Notes: a model not told the origin generated them from the sequence alone. A DNA stretch of 52,135 nt from Parvibaculum sp. (GCF_002684405.1 NZ_NYVD01000042.1:1-52135); one strand, 5' to 3'; shown: positions 9,501 to 17,337, numbered from the stretch's first letter. Made by a program: numbers and translations.

Positions 9501-10713
9501 TGTCCTGCTGACAGTCAGCGGCGACATATCCGCGCCTCTCGTCAACGGAACGGTGGACATCACGGATGGCCGGTTCGAGAATATTTCGACGGGCACGGTG
9601 CTGCGCGACATGCGCTTCCATATGGAAGCGCAAAATAGCCGCGCCTTCACGTTCCGGCTGGATGCCGATGATGGCGGCAAGGGCCGCATGAAAGCGGAAG
9701 GCAACCTCACTCTCGGCAAGGATGCGAAGACGCCTCTCCTGGTGAAGCTCGATTTCGACAAGGCCCATCTTGTCCGGCAGGCCGAAGCGGATGCCGCAGT
9801 CAGCGGCGACCTCACCATCGAGGCGAAATCGCTGCCGCCCACGCCAGAGGCGCCATTGTCCGTCAGCGGCAAGCTCACCACCGATCTTGCGCAATACCGC
9901 ATTCCGCAAAGCCTGCCCGCCAGCGTGCCGGAAATCCAGGTGACGGAGATCAATGCGCCCGCGGGCATCGTCCAGCGGAAAAAGGAAGAGGCACCCCTCC
10001 CCACGGCCCTCGACCTGACGGTGGAAATCGGCCAGCCCGCGCTGGTGACGGGGCGCGGCGTCAATGCCTTGTGGCAGGGATCTCTCCACATAACCGGCAC
10101 GGCCGACGCCCCGCGGATTTCGGGGTCGCTGACCAGCCTGCGCGGCACGCTGGATTTTGCGGGCAAGACCTTCACGCTGAAGAAAGGCGTCATCACCTTC
10201 TACGGGCGCAACCCGCCGAACCCGACCATTGATGTCGCGCTCGGCTATCAGCGAAACGATTTCGAGGCCACGATCAGCGTGACGGGACAGGCTTCCGACC
10301 CCGAGATCGACCTCTCTTCCCCTTCCGGGCTGCCGGAAGACGAAGTCATTTCGCGCATCCTGTTCGACAAGCAAGTCGGCGAGCTGTCGGCTTTCGAGGC
10401 GGCACAGCTCGCAGCGACGGCGGCGGAACTTTCAGGCGTCACGGGCGGCGGCGGGCTGAGCGTGCTCGGCCAGATTCAGCAGCAGCTCGGCCTCGACGTG
10501 TTGCGCGTGAACCAGGGCGCCTCCGGCCAGACGACGGTGTCGGCGGGCAAATATATCGACAAGGGAATCTATGTCGGGGTCGAGCAAGGCGCGCTGGCCA
10601 GCGATTCCTCGGTCAAGGTCGAGATCGACGTGACCGACAATATCAGCGTCGAGACCTCGGTGGGGCAGGACGCCAGCGGCGGCGCGGGCGTCAACTGGAA
10701 ATGGGACTACTGA
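6502..10713 (+). CDS. tamB: TamB, inner-membrane-anchored translocation/assembly module protein, 1403 aa
   Basis: TamB belongs to the AsmA/TamB bridge-like family that spans the periplasm as a long hydrophobic-groove beta structure. One N-terminal membrane anchor lies at about residues 18-45 ('AVILGLAGLVLLLVALAIAL'). The body is a long run of repeating beta-taco segments (many 'DxSLxGxLx' style repeats), and the last 300 residues are the conserved TamB C-terminal domain (old DUF490), with 'GTLDFAGKTFTLKKGVITF' and the terminal 'GVNWKWDY'. The open frame continues upstream to 6367, but the ATG at 6502 overlaps the tamA stop as TGATG, a classic coupled start. Confidence 0.93.
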   Translation: MAQAAAQKRDVTARLLRRAGAVILGLAGLVLLLVALAIALLNIRPVRQALLDVGLAQANNAGLALSVEDISGSWPSTLILENVSLRDEKGAWLTLPHASIEWRPLALWSGEVHIVALTVTGLDVDRAPESGAPAEEPAGDPPFTLPRLPSLPVAIRIDALTLDGASLGKALAGSDTRFNASGDLHWKGTDIDLNLRADRTDNVPGHIAAHIAHDAGSGRGDLTLDVTDGSSAKPGFVAALTEDPHFAGVTAKASGTMREGAMTGEMSVTAGRAIDARLAAHGLTGDETDITLSLDAQGRMIADAMEPVGAKTVKAETRIGWDGARRLSLRGIDVTAGALALTGDIETAGAAKGGVADIKGSGTIRGLDKLAGADGNSFLDAMDWRLAAKADLDRMQADIGEFALAGQDNELRFAGQVALADGLSVDGEAHGTLADLKPIGELAGQPLAGQVKLDIAPLTLDPDGTANAQLSLAGEKISTGDPMLDGLLSPGFTAAAALSMDSKGGYSASNVEASSASFSLTGDGSMTATGALKGDAMLNMPEAGKVLGSTNTRGKLSAQATLGGTTAAPQLSLDAKLQKGMLAGLDAKLASLTAKIGASDRQDGGSLGPIAFRLNGDDGQIRLDTKLALPEKGGATLDPIDASILGAPLKGSLSVDADGLASGSLTGENLALAPLAALAGLPIDGQADIDFALDTRNGKQNATAYILVPRLIADVSSRLTLEKAEVALRADDLTGDPSLDVVMKTRSGGAGNTRFSAFGATASGPLDNITFDVAVKGEREQLKPAGLSFLANGTYTGDGVSLDALDYVVGAAEMHLTRPFTIKLGETIKTDKLSLDTDSTEGKGSITAQMDLRPRAARLDATIDNAPLELLTPVLPVEAARGSASGTVALDSGKSSAEIALDFKDVRVPEANLEERPAFDASLDGKWAGRKLTLSAWAKGVSTEPFKLDATLPLIRDPQGAFPMLPERGPVSGKLTWEGPLGSLAALADLDGQKIDGATDVLLTVSGDISAPLVNGTVDITDGRFENISTGTVLRDMRFHMEAQNSRAFTFRLDADDGGKGRMKAEGNLTLGKDAKTPLLVKLDFDKAHLVRQAEADAAVSGDLTIEAKSLPPTPEAPLSVSGKLTTDLAQYRIPQSLPASVPEIQVTEINAPAGIVQRKKEEAPLPTALDLTVEIGQPALVTGRGVNALWQGSLHITGTADAPRISGSLTSLRGTLDFAGKTFTLKKGVITFYGRNPPNPTIDVALGYQRNDFEATISVTGQASDPEIDLSSPSGLPEDEVISRILFDKQVGELSAFEAAQLAATAAELSGVTGGGGLSVLGQIQQQLGLDVLRVNQGASGQTTVSAGKYIDKGIYVGVEQGALASDSSVKVEIDVTDNISVETSVGQDASGGAGVNWKWDY

Positions 10714-10735
10714 TCCGCCCGCAAAAAGCGCGCGC

Positions 10736-11134
10736 TCAGTAGCGGCCCATCGAATCGCCCGACGGGTTCACGCTGTTCGGCTCGGTACCGCCCGCGGAAA
10801 AATTAAGAATGCGCTGAAGCTGCTCCTTGTCTTCCTGCTGCTTCTTGCGGCGCTCTTTCTCATACTGCTCGGCATACATTTCCGCATCATGCTGCTTTTT
10901 CGTGTCGTATTGCGGATCCTGCTCGGAGCGATAATTGACGGGCGGGGTGTCCGGCTCGTCGGTGACCTTGTAGACGGTATCTCCGTTGGGCGCGGTTTCC
11001 TTTTCCTGCGCCCGGGACGGCGTGGACATCGTCACGGCCAGCAACATGACGGAGATCGCCACGGCGGAGGCGACCAGAAGCCCCTTTGTCCGCTTGTCGT
11101 TCAGATCTGCCGCAATAGAGAAATTCTGCGCCAT
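10736..11134 (-). CDS. small membrane-anchored hypothetical protein, 132 aa
   Basis: I do not recognise a named family. The protein has a short basic N terminus, one hydrophobic segment at about residues 18-36 ('LLVASAVAISVMLLAVTM'), then a polar region and a highly charged coiled-coil-like stretch ('MYAEQYEKERRKKQQEDKEQLQRIL'). It is most simply a bitopic inner-membrane protein with a periplasmic tail, or a secreted one with the segment acting as signal. The frame extends to 11197, but a GGGAGAG Shine-Dalgarno site precedes the Met at 11134, which I prefer. It ends convergently 22 bp from tamB. Confidence 0.65.
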   Translation of the reverse strand: MAQNFSIAADLNDKRTKGLLVASAVAISVMLLAVTMSTPSRAQEKETAPNGDTVYKVTDEPDTPPVNYRSEQDPQYDTKKQHDAEMYAEQYEKERRKKQQEDKEQLQRILNFSAGGTEPNSVNPSGDSMGRY

Positions 11135-11317
11135 AACGGGCTCTCCCTGCTTCAACGTCACCGGCGCGGACTGCGCCATAGATAGGATCGCAACCACTAT
11201 AACGCCGGCGCGCGCTTTCGCACGCAGCCAATGTGAGAGAGTGTCACCGCTGCGGTTTTATTCTTAACGCTTTACGAATGGCTATGGCGCCCGCGCCACA
11301 CTCCCCGGCCGGCGGAT

Positions 11318-13627
11318 TTACCAGCGAAAGGTGAACTGAGCCGCCATGCCATAGGCAGGGCCTGCCGCAGCCACATGCCCCGGTTGCAGCGCGGCAAAGC
11401 CGTTAAGCGTAAGGAATGCCGCCTTTCCCCAGACGAATTCCGGCAAAGGGGTGGCGTAGGCCAGCTCGAAATCGAGCTCCCGGCCATCCGGCTCCATGCC
11501 GACCGCCTGATGACGCCGGATGATGTTGCCTGCGATATCGCGACCTACCGGAAGCCAGATATTGGCGGTCGCCTTTTCGGCACGCAGCGGCTGGGCCATA
11601 CGGAAACCGAGCCGGTCGCCCTCGCGCCAGCCCGCCGGGCCGGACAGGGTGAACGACATGGCACTGCCATCGACATTGCGCAGCCCCAGACCATTGCCGA
11701 GCGTGCCCTCGGTCAGACGCGCGCGGGTGTAGGTCGCGGCAAGGGCCCAGTCCGCGCCCGCATCGTAGCGCAGGCTTGCGGTTGCAAAGCCGGTACGGCC
11801 GCCCGCGCCCGCGAAGACGCCCTGGCCGAAGGCCCCCAGCAGACTGCCGTCCTCGGTCAGAAGGCTGCCTGAAAGGCCCCATTCGACCGGTCCGGTCTTC
11901 ACCGCCATGGAAGACTGCATGAGGTCGCTCCGGCCGCGGATATTGCGCCCCGCCGCATAGCTTGCTGTCATGCGCAGACCGTCATTCCGCCAGCCCAGGG
12001 CGACCCCCGACACGCCGTCGCCCATGAACGCGCCCTGCGGCGTCGCGGCCGAGCTTGTGGAGAGGAAAAGAGAGCGGCCATTGCCCGCGGCGGGCTCCAG
12101 TTCCGGCATCGCCACCAGGCTTGCCACGCCCGCATGTCGCATGGACATCGCAAACGTATTGCCGGACAGCGCGACCGCATAGGCGGCCGAAACATGCCGC
12201 GCCGCCACGCCGCTGCCAAAGGCGAGCGAGGCGCCCTTTTCCGGATACCAGTTGTCGAGCAAGGCACCGATACCCGCGCCGGACGCGCGGCCGTCCACGC
12301 CTGTGAAGTTATCGAAGAGGCTCGCCTGGCGTGTGACGAAGGTGTCGAGCGGCACGGTATAGGCGCGGCGATAGGCATCGAGCAGGATCGTGTGCCCACC
12401 CTTGAAGCCGCCCAGCACGCTGCCCGTTGCGACGGTAGCGCCGGAAAGCGGCGCGGTGACGGCATCCACCGTGTTGCCTACCGTCATGACCAACGGGGCG
12501 ACGGGGTTCATCGCCGTGGTGAGATTGACGAGACCGGAGCCGTAAATGGCATCGACGCCCGGCGCCCCAAGATCATCCGCCGTCTGCTTGATCAACGCCA
12601 CAAGCTGCGGGCCCGTCAGGAAGGGATAGGCGTTGGCAAGCACAGCAAGCGCACCGCTGACCACAGGCGTCGCCGCGCTGGTGCCGGAGAAGAAGACATA
12701 ACCGCCATCCTTCGCAGCGGTAATCAACCGCACCCCCGGCGCCACAACGAAATAGTCGCCATAGCTTCCCGCGCGGTTGGAGAAGCTCGCAATGGTGTTG
12801 GTCCCGTCCACCGCGCCGACGATCAGCATGGACGGACCGATACCGGGGTCAGTCACGGCCAGCGCCGTCGGCGCCGGCTGCGCCTTCCCGTCATTGCCGG
12901 CTGAAATGACCATGATCCTGTCGGCCGCCGCGACCGAGCGCATAGCGGCAAGCGTGGAGGACGAAAAACCACCGTCTCCCGCAAGGCTCATATTGGCGAT
13001 GCGTGCATTCACCGAACTGTAGGAAGGATTGTTGCCCGCGACGATGTTCAGTGCGTCGCCGATATCCGCGTCGGAGGCCGAAACGTCTCCTGTCGCCGAT
13101 TTGGTGAAGACGTTGATGTCGTAGAGATATGAGTTGAAAGCAACCCCGTGAACGCCCGCGCCATCGCGCACCGCGGCCGCGATAGAGGCAACCGATGTTC
13201 CGTGATCGGCAAGTCCGCCGGAGGGGTAAAAGCCCGTCGTGTCGATATAGTTGCGCACCCGACCCGACAGCTCCGGACTCGTTTCGGAAATGCCTTCGTC
13301 GATGATCGCGATATTGACGCCGTTGCCCGTAGCTCCCAGCAGGTAGGCCCCGTCGGCATGAATGCCGTCGAGATAAGTCGAGTTGTCGTATTCCGCCGTC
13401 CGGATGGGAACGACCGGCGTTCGCACGACAGGCGAGGGAATTTCCACAAGGGGGTCGAAAACGGGCGACGGGGTCGGAGAAGGAGACGGGGATGGCGGCG
13501 CATCGCCCCCACCGCCTCCGCCACAACCGGAAAGAGCAAGCGCGGCGCCTGCGGCAAACACGGCAATGAAGCGAATTTCCCGCGCGCTCCGGCGGGTAGG
13601 CACGGTCGGTCGGCAGTCGTCACCCAT
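11318..13627 (-). CDS. lipidated subtilisin-family (S8) serine protease, autotransporter-like, 769 aa
   Basis: The N terminus is a lipoprotein signal with lipobox LSGC (Cys35), followed by a Gly run and a Pro/Ser linker. The S8 protease domain covers about 80-390, with Asp110 in 'IAIIDEG', His142 in 'DHGTS', oxyanion Asn245 in 'SAGNDG' and Ser317 in 'SGTSAATP', so the triad is complete. The C-terminal 250-300 residues are rich in alternating amphipathic strands and end 'AAQFTFRW', as in an outer-membrane beta barrel with terminal aromatic residue. Lipidated subtilisin autotransporters such as NalP and SphB1 share this plan and process other surface proteins. GGAGAA lies 7-8 nt before the ATG. 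The barrel assignment is inference from pattern. Confidence 0.82.
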   Translation of the reverse strand: MGDDCRPTVPTRRSAREIRFIAVFAAGAALALSGCGGGGGGDAPPSPSPSPTPSPVFDPLVEIPSPVVRTPVVPIRTAEYDNSTYLDGIHADGAYLLGATGNGVNIAIIDEGISETSPELSGRVRNYIDTTGFYPSGGLADHGTSVASIAAAVRDGAGVHGVAFNSYLYDINVFTKSATGDVSASDADIGDALNIVAGNNPSYSSVNARIANMSLAGDGGFSSSTLAAMRSVAAADRIMVISAGNDGKAQPAPTALAVTDPGIGPSMLIVGAVDGTNTIASFSNRAGSYGDYFVVAPGVRLITAAKDGGYVFFSGTSAATPVVSGALAVLANAYPFLTGPQLVALIKQTADDLGAPGVDAIYGSGLVNLTTAMNPVAPLVMTVGNTVDAVTAPLSGATVATGSVLGGFKGGHTILLDAYRRAYTVPLDTFVTRQASLFDNFTGVDGRASGAGIGALLDNWYPEKGASLAFGSGVAARHVSAAYAVALSGNTFAMSMRHAGVASLVAMPELEPAAGNGRSLFLSTSSAATPQGAFMGDGVSGVALGWRNDGLRMTASYAAGRNIRGRSDLMQSSMAVKTGPVEWGLSGSLLTEDGSLLGAFGQGVFAGAGGRTGFATASLRYDAGADWALAATYTRARLTEGTLGNGLGLRNVDGSAMSFTLSGPAGWREGDRLGFRMAQPLRAEKATANIWLPVGRDIAGNIIRRHQAVGMEPDGRELDFELAYATPLPEFVWGKAAFLTLNGFAALQPGHVAAAGPAYGMAAQFTFRW

Positions 13628-13720
13628 CGATATTTTCTCCGGTTCATCTGCTGGACCACCGGAAAAAACCTAACCGCCAAGGCAACCGCGTTGTGCCGCC
13701 ATTCGTCGCAATGTGTCGGA

Positions 13721-13742
13721 AATGTAAGCACTGCCTTACATT
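13721..13742. promoter_or_regulatory. 22-bp perfect palindrome, probable repressor operator
   Basis: Arms AATGTAAG (13721-13728) and CTTACATT (13735-13742) are exact inverted complements around a 6-bp centre. A second, outer imperfect pair encloses it: TGTCGGAAATG starting at 13714 and CATTTCCGGACA ending at 13758. The site lies between the divergent protease and ferredoxin genes, 94 bp from the former start and 169 bp from the latter. The size and TGTAAG half-sites resemble TetR-family operators. The cognate regulator is not adjacent. Confidence 0.6.
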
Positions 13743-13910
13743 GGATCATTTCCGGACATGGCAAAACGGCGCGTCCGTCCCGCACCGCAGCATTGCCCGG
13801 ACAGTTTGCCGCATTCTTCTCGCGGTCAAAATGACAATACTTTTCTTATGGGTATTCGCCCGAAACAAGAACAACCGACCGCGGCAGAGACCGGAAGAGA
13901 AATCGGGAAG

Positions 13911-14231
13911 ATGGCGAAGATCAAATATATCGAGTTCAACGGGACGGAGCATGACGTCGACGTCCCCAACGGTCTTACCGTGATGGAGGGCGCGCTGCGC
14001 TACACCATTCCGGGTATCGACGGCGATTGCGGCGGGGCCTGCGCCTGCGCCACCTGCCATGTCTATGTGGAGGATGGCTGGTTCGACAAGCTGCCCGAGA
14101 TGGAAGAACTCGAACGCGACATGCTGGATTTCGCCTTCGACGTTGCCGACAACAGCCGACTTTCCTGCCAGATCAAGGTTGACGAAACGCTCGACGGACT
14201 CGTGGTGAAAACACCTGCCCGTCAGTACTGA
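13911..14231 (+). CDS. 2Fe-2S ferredoxin, adrenodoxin/putidaredoxin type, 106 aa
   Basis: This is a one-electron carrier with a plant-fold [2Fe-2S] cluster. The ligand pattern is C-x5-C-x2-C in '[15 protein letters not shown]' plus a distal Cys in 'SRLSCQIKV', as in ferredoxins that feed cytochromes P450 and other oxygenases. The extra Cys inside the loop is common in this subgroup. Length is normal. The frame is open upstream to 13758, but the Met at 13911 follows a purine-rich Shine-Dalgarno region (GGAAGAG...GGGAAG) and matches the family start ([11 protein letters not shown]). The di-iron protein gene follows after 85 bp, so it is the natural redox partner. No ferredoxin reductase gene is in the window. 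Confidence 0.92.
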   Translation: MAKIKYIEFNGTEHDVDVPNGLTVMEGALRYTIPGIDGDCGGACACATCHVYVEDGWFDKLPEMEELERDMLDFAFDVADNSRLSCQIKVDETLDGLVVKTPARQY

Positions 14232-14316
14232 ATTCCGTGCGTTGAGAAGAAAGAGGACGGCAAAACATCCGTCCCGAGAACAACACCGCTGAATGCGGCC
14301 AACCAGGAGAAGGACG

Positions 14317-15423
14317 ATGAGCGCAAATACGGAGCATGAGGTCGTCACCAAAGGCGACTGGCGCGTCAGCATGACGCCGGACGACATCTACAAGAACCCC
14401 ATGGATATCGCATGGACGTTCAAATACATGTTCTCCGAAGACAAGGTCGAGGACCTCTACAACCGCGCAAAGCAGAACCAGTGGGACAGTGACGAACTGC
14501 TGCCCTGGGATACGGAAGTCGATCCCTCCAAGCCGCTGGTGAACGACCGGTCGGACATCTATCACCAGATGCCCTTCTTCAAGAAGCTGTCGAAGTCGCA
14601 GCAGGAAACCTTTACCGCGCATTCGACGGCGCAGCTTCTCTCGCAGTTCCTGCATGGCGAGCAGGGCGCGCTGATGACGGCGGCCTGCGTGACGCATTCC
14701 GTGCCGGATGAAGGCGCGAAGCTTTACGCCGCGACGCAGACCATGGACGAAGCACGCCATGTCGAGGTCTATTCGAAATATTGCGACAAGATCGCCATGG
14801 TCTATCCCATGTCGCCCTGGCTGAAGCAGCTCATCGACGCGACGCTTCAGTCCGACCGCTACGAGAAGGTCATGATCGGCATGAACATGATCGTGGAAGG
14901 CCTCGCGCTTGGCGCCTTCAACAACATGTACCGCTCCACCACCTGCCCGCTGCTGAAGAAACTCACCTTCAATGTGATGCGTGACGAATCCCGTCACGTT
15001 TCCTTCGGGCATGTGTTCCTCGGCCCGGTCTTCAAGAACCTGCCGGAAGACGAGCTGGAAGATCTTGCCGAATTCGCCTTCGGCGCGGTCAACATTCTGG
15101 TGCAAGCACAGACGGCGGGCACGATCGCCAACAAGGTCGATCCCGGCTTCATGGAAGTGCTGGAGAACAGCAATATCGACGCCGACGATTTCTTCAAGGG
15201 TCTGAAGGAAGCTCAGGAAGCCGGTATCACGCAGGCGCTTCCGCCCGGACAGGTCCATGCTCTGGAAGACCTGATGATGCCTGCGCTGGCGCGCGTCGGC
15301 CTGCTGACGCCGACCATCCGCAAGAAATACGAGGAAGCGGGTATTCCCATCGCCGAGGATCAGCGCGTTCTTCAGGCGATGGAAGGTGGCCACCCGACGG
15401 GCGAGGTCGAGGCGGCCGAATAG
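14317..15423 (+). CDS. ferritin-like di-iron carboxylate protein (R2-like oxidase/oxygenase), 368 aa
   Basis: The protein carries the complete ligand set of a ferritin-like four-helix di-iron site: Glu115 ('HGEQGA'), Glu145 and His148 ('DEARH'), Glu194 ('VEGLAL'), and Glu224 and His227 ('DESRH'). This E...ExxH...E...ExxH pattern occurs in ribonucleotide reductase R2, R2-like ligand-binding oxidases and AurF-like oxygenases. I see no clear R2 C-terminal interaction peptide and no reductase large subunit nearby, so a ribonucleotide reductase role is unlikely. With the ferredoxin upstream it is best described as a probable ferredoxin-fed O2-activating enzyme of unknown substrate. The start follows GGAGAAGG; the frame is open to 14293. 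A strong hairpin follows the stop. Confidence 0.85.
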   Translation: MSANTEHEVVTKGDWRVSMTPDDIYKNPMDIAWTFKYMFSEDKVEDLYNRAKQNQWDSDELLPWDTEVDPSKPLVNDRSDIYHQMPFFKKLSKSQQETFTAHSTAQLLSQFLHGEQGALMTAACVTHSVPDEGAKLYAATQTMDEARHVEVYSKYCDKIAMVYPMSPWLKQLIDATLQSDRYEKVMIGMNMIVEGLALGAFNNMYRSTTCPLLKKLTFNVMRDESRHVSFGHVFLGPVFKNLPEDELEDLAEFAFGAVNILVQAQTAGTIANKVDPGFMEVLENSNIDADDFFKGLKEAQEAGITQALPPGQVHALEDLMMPALARVGLLTPTIRKKYEEAGIPIAEDQRVLQAMEGGHPTGEVEAAE

Positions 15424-15432
15424 GGGAGCCCT

Positions 15433-15474
15433 GCGGCGGGACGCGCATCCACGTCCCGCCGCCGACGCTATTTT
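15433..15474 (+). terminator. hairpin terminator after the di-iron gene
   Basis: Arms GCGGCGGGACG (15433-15443) and CGTCCCGCCGC (15452-15462) pair perfectly over 11 bp around an 8-nt loop. A short T run (TATTTT) follows a few bases later. It lies 10 bp past the stop and probably ends or attenuates the ferredoxin/di-iron transcript before the PAS gene. Confidence 0.7.
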
Positions 15475-15501
15475 GCCGGAAACGGTTTTCGGAGGAACGA
15501 A

Positions 15502-16296
15502 ATGAACGGGCAATCTTCGCATCGCGATGCGCAAACGGAAGACTTCTTCCGCACTCTTGTCGAAAATGTGCCCGAAGCGATCATCGTTTCGACGCCCGAG
15601 GGCGAGATCACTTACGTCAATCCGGCGCTCGAAAAGCTGCTGCGCTATGACGCGAGCGAAATCGTGGGAAAGAGCATCACCACCCTCGTGCCGCAACAGG
15701 CCGGCCAGCGCGCGGAACCGATGAAATGGCTCATCCGCTGGGCCGGCGAAAGCGAGCATGAGCAATCACGCTTCCTGAACCTCACCGGACGACGCAAGGA
15801 CGGGCATGAAATGCCGGTAGATGTGCGCGTGGTGAAAGCGGGTATCGGCGGCGCGGAGCGCTTTTTCATTACCGTGCGCGACAACAGCGTGGCGCGGCAG
15901 GAGATGATCGACTTCAAGGAACAGCATCTGCTCTTTTCGCGCATCCTGCAGGTTGCCGAAGACGGTATCGTCATCATCGACGCCGACCGCAACATCACTT
16001 TCTTCAACCTCAAGGCGGAGAAGATGTTCGGTTATCGCGCCGACGAAGTGCTGGGCCAGCCGCTCGACATGCTGCTGCCGCAACGGCTCCGTCCGGGGCA
16101 CGCCGCGGACATCGCCGCCTTCGGACGCGGCAAGGTCGCTTCGCGCTGGATGAGCGAGCGCGGGCCGGTGACGGGCATGCGCAAGGATGGCGAGGAATTT
16201 CCGGTCGATGCGACCATTACCAAGGTGGAAGCGCATGGCCGCATGACCTATTGCGCCCATCTGCGCGCCAATACGGGCAAAACCCGGCGTCTTTGA
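15502..16296 (+). CDS. double-PAS sensor protein without output domain, 264 aa
   Basis: Two PAS domains are visible: residues about 13-130 ('FFRTLVENVPEAIIVSTPEGEITYVNPALEKLLRY') and about 143-258 ('ILQVAEDGIVIIDADRNITFFNLKAEKMFGY'). No kinase, GGDEF, EAL, HTH or methyl-acceptor domain follows, so any output must come through a partner. In the second PAS domain His200 and Arg220 lie at the spacing of the haem-ligand His and distal Arg of FixL ('LLPQRLRPGH' and 'SERGPVTGMRKDG'). Flavin-free and haem-free PAS domains can also carry this His, so haem binding is only possible. GGAGG lies before the ATG. A terminator separates it from the di-iron gene upstream. Confidence 0.85.
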   Translation: MNGQSSHRDAQTEDFFRTLVENVPEAIIVSTPEGEITYVNPALEKLLRYDASEIVGKSITTLVPQQAGQRAEPMKWLIRWAGESEHEQSRFLNLTGRRKDGHEMPVDVRVVKAGIGGAERFFITVRDNSVARQEMIDFKEQHLLFSRILQVAEDGIVIIDADRNITFFNLKAEKMFGYRADEVLGQPLDMLLPQRLRPGHAADIAAFGRGKVASRWMSERGPVTGMRKDGEEFPVDATITKVEAHGRMTYCAHLRANTGKTRRL

Positions 16297-16309
16297 GAAG
16301 ACGCCGGGT
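16282..16309. terminator. bidirectional hairpin terminator between convergent genes
   Basis: A perfect 12-bp stem with arms ACCCGGCGTCTT (16282-16293) and AAGACGCCGGGT (16298-16309) encloses a 4-nt loop TGAG. The loop contains the stop codon of the PAS gene. On the minus strand it is followed by TTTT, so it also serves the convergent oxidoreductase gene. Confidence 0.85.
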
Positions 16310-16317
16310 CCCGTTTC

Positions 16318-17337
16318 TTACGCCTTGTCGGCGACTTTCACGACCAGCTTTCCGACATTCGTGCCGTCGAACAGCATGTTGACGGCGGTCGGTGCCTTTT
16401 CCAAACCGTCCACGATGGTTTCGCGGTGCTTGAGCTTGCCTTCCGCCACCCATTGCGCGAGCTGCATGGTGCCTTCGGCGAACTTCTCCATGAAGTCGAT
16501 GACGATGAAGCCGCGCACGGTGATACGACGCATCAGGATGGGCGAATAGTCCGCGCGCATGGCGGGATCGCCCGTATTGTAGCCGGAGATCATTCCGCAA
16601 AGCGGCATGCGACTGAACAAGTTCATGCGCGTCATCACGGCTTCCATGATCTCGCCGCCGACATTCTCGAAATTCACGTCGACGCCATCGGGCGTCGCAG
16701 CGACGAGCTGGTCGCGCCAGTCAGCCGCCTTGTAGTCGACCGCCGCGTCGAAACCGAGCTCCTCGACGATGTGGGCGCATTTTTCCTTGCCGCCCGCGAT
16801 GCCGACGGCGCGGCACCCCTTGATCTTCGCGATCTGTCCGACGACGGAACCGACCGCACCGGCGGCGGCGGACACAAGCACGGTGTTGCCGGGCTGCGGC
16901 TGCCCCAGTTCCAGCAGGCCGAAATAGGCGGTGAGACCGGTCATGCCGCAGGCACCCAGCATGACGGGCAGGTCCACCGGCAGGCCGTCGGGCAGCACGC
17001 TCATGGCGCGTTCGCCTTCATCGGCGACGCAATAGTCCTGCCAGCCGGTAATGCCGCTGACGATGGCGCCTTCCGGATAGCGTCCGGATTTCGACTTCAC
17101 GACCTGACCGATGCCGCCGCCGCGCATGACCTCGCCAATGCCGACGGGCGGCATGTACTGGTCCATGTCGCTCATCCAGATGCGGTTGGTGGGATCGAGG
17201 CTCAGATAGAGCGTGCGCACCAGCGCCTCGCCGTCGGAAATCTCCGGCAGGGCCTCCTCTACGAAATCGAAATGGCCGGTTTCGATGCGGCCCGTGGGGC
17301 GCGATTTCAGGCGAAACTGACGGTTCTTGTCGGACAT
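16318..17337 (-). CDS. NADP-dependent oxidoreductase, MDR superfamily (CurA/leukotriene B4 reductase-like), 339 aa
   Basis: This is a zinc-free medium-chain reductase of the group that reduces the double bond of enones and related activated alkenes with NADPH. Signatures are the N-terminal 'RTLYLSLDPTNRIWMSD', typical of this subgroup, and the nucleotide-binding 'VSAAAGAVGSVVGQIAKIKGCRAVGIAGG' at about 145-175. No zinc-ligand Cys cluster is present. The frame opens at 17439, but GGGGAGGAAACC directly precedes the Met at 17337, which is chosen. It lies 109 bp downstream of the alkyl sulfatase in the same direction and could be co-transcribed. It ends at a strong shared terminator. Confidence 0.88.
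   Translation of the reverse strand: MSDKNRQFRLKSRPTGRIETGHFDFVEEALPEISDGEALVRTLYLSLDPTNRIWMSDMDQYMPPVGIGEVMRGGGIGQVVKSKSGRYPEGAIVSGITGWQDYCVADEGERAMSVLPDGLPVDLPVMLGACGMTGLTAYFGLLELGQPQPGNTVLVSAAAGAVGSVVGQIAKIKGCRAVGIAGGKEKCAHIVEELGFDAAVDYKAADWRDQLVAATPDGVDVNFENVGGEIMEAVMTRMNLFSRMPLCGMISGYNTGDPAMRADYSPILMRRITVRGFIVIDFMEKFAEGTMQLAQWVAEGKLKHRETIVDGLEKAPTAVNMLFDGTNVGKLVVKVADKA

Noticed and set aside
8320-10374. 684-codon open frame opposite tamB
   Set aside because: Antisense to the conserved TamB C-terminal region; His/Arg-rich composition.
14317-15423. Ribonucleotide reductase small subunit (NrdB)
   Set aside because: No large subunit nearby and no clear R2 C-terminal tail; it is paired with a ferredoxin instead.
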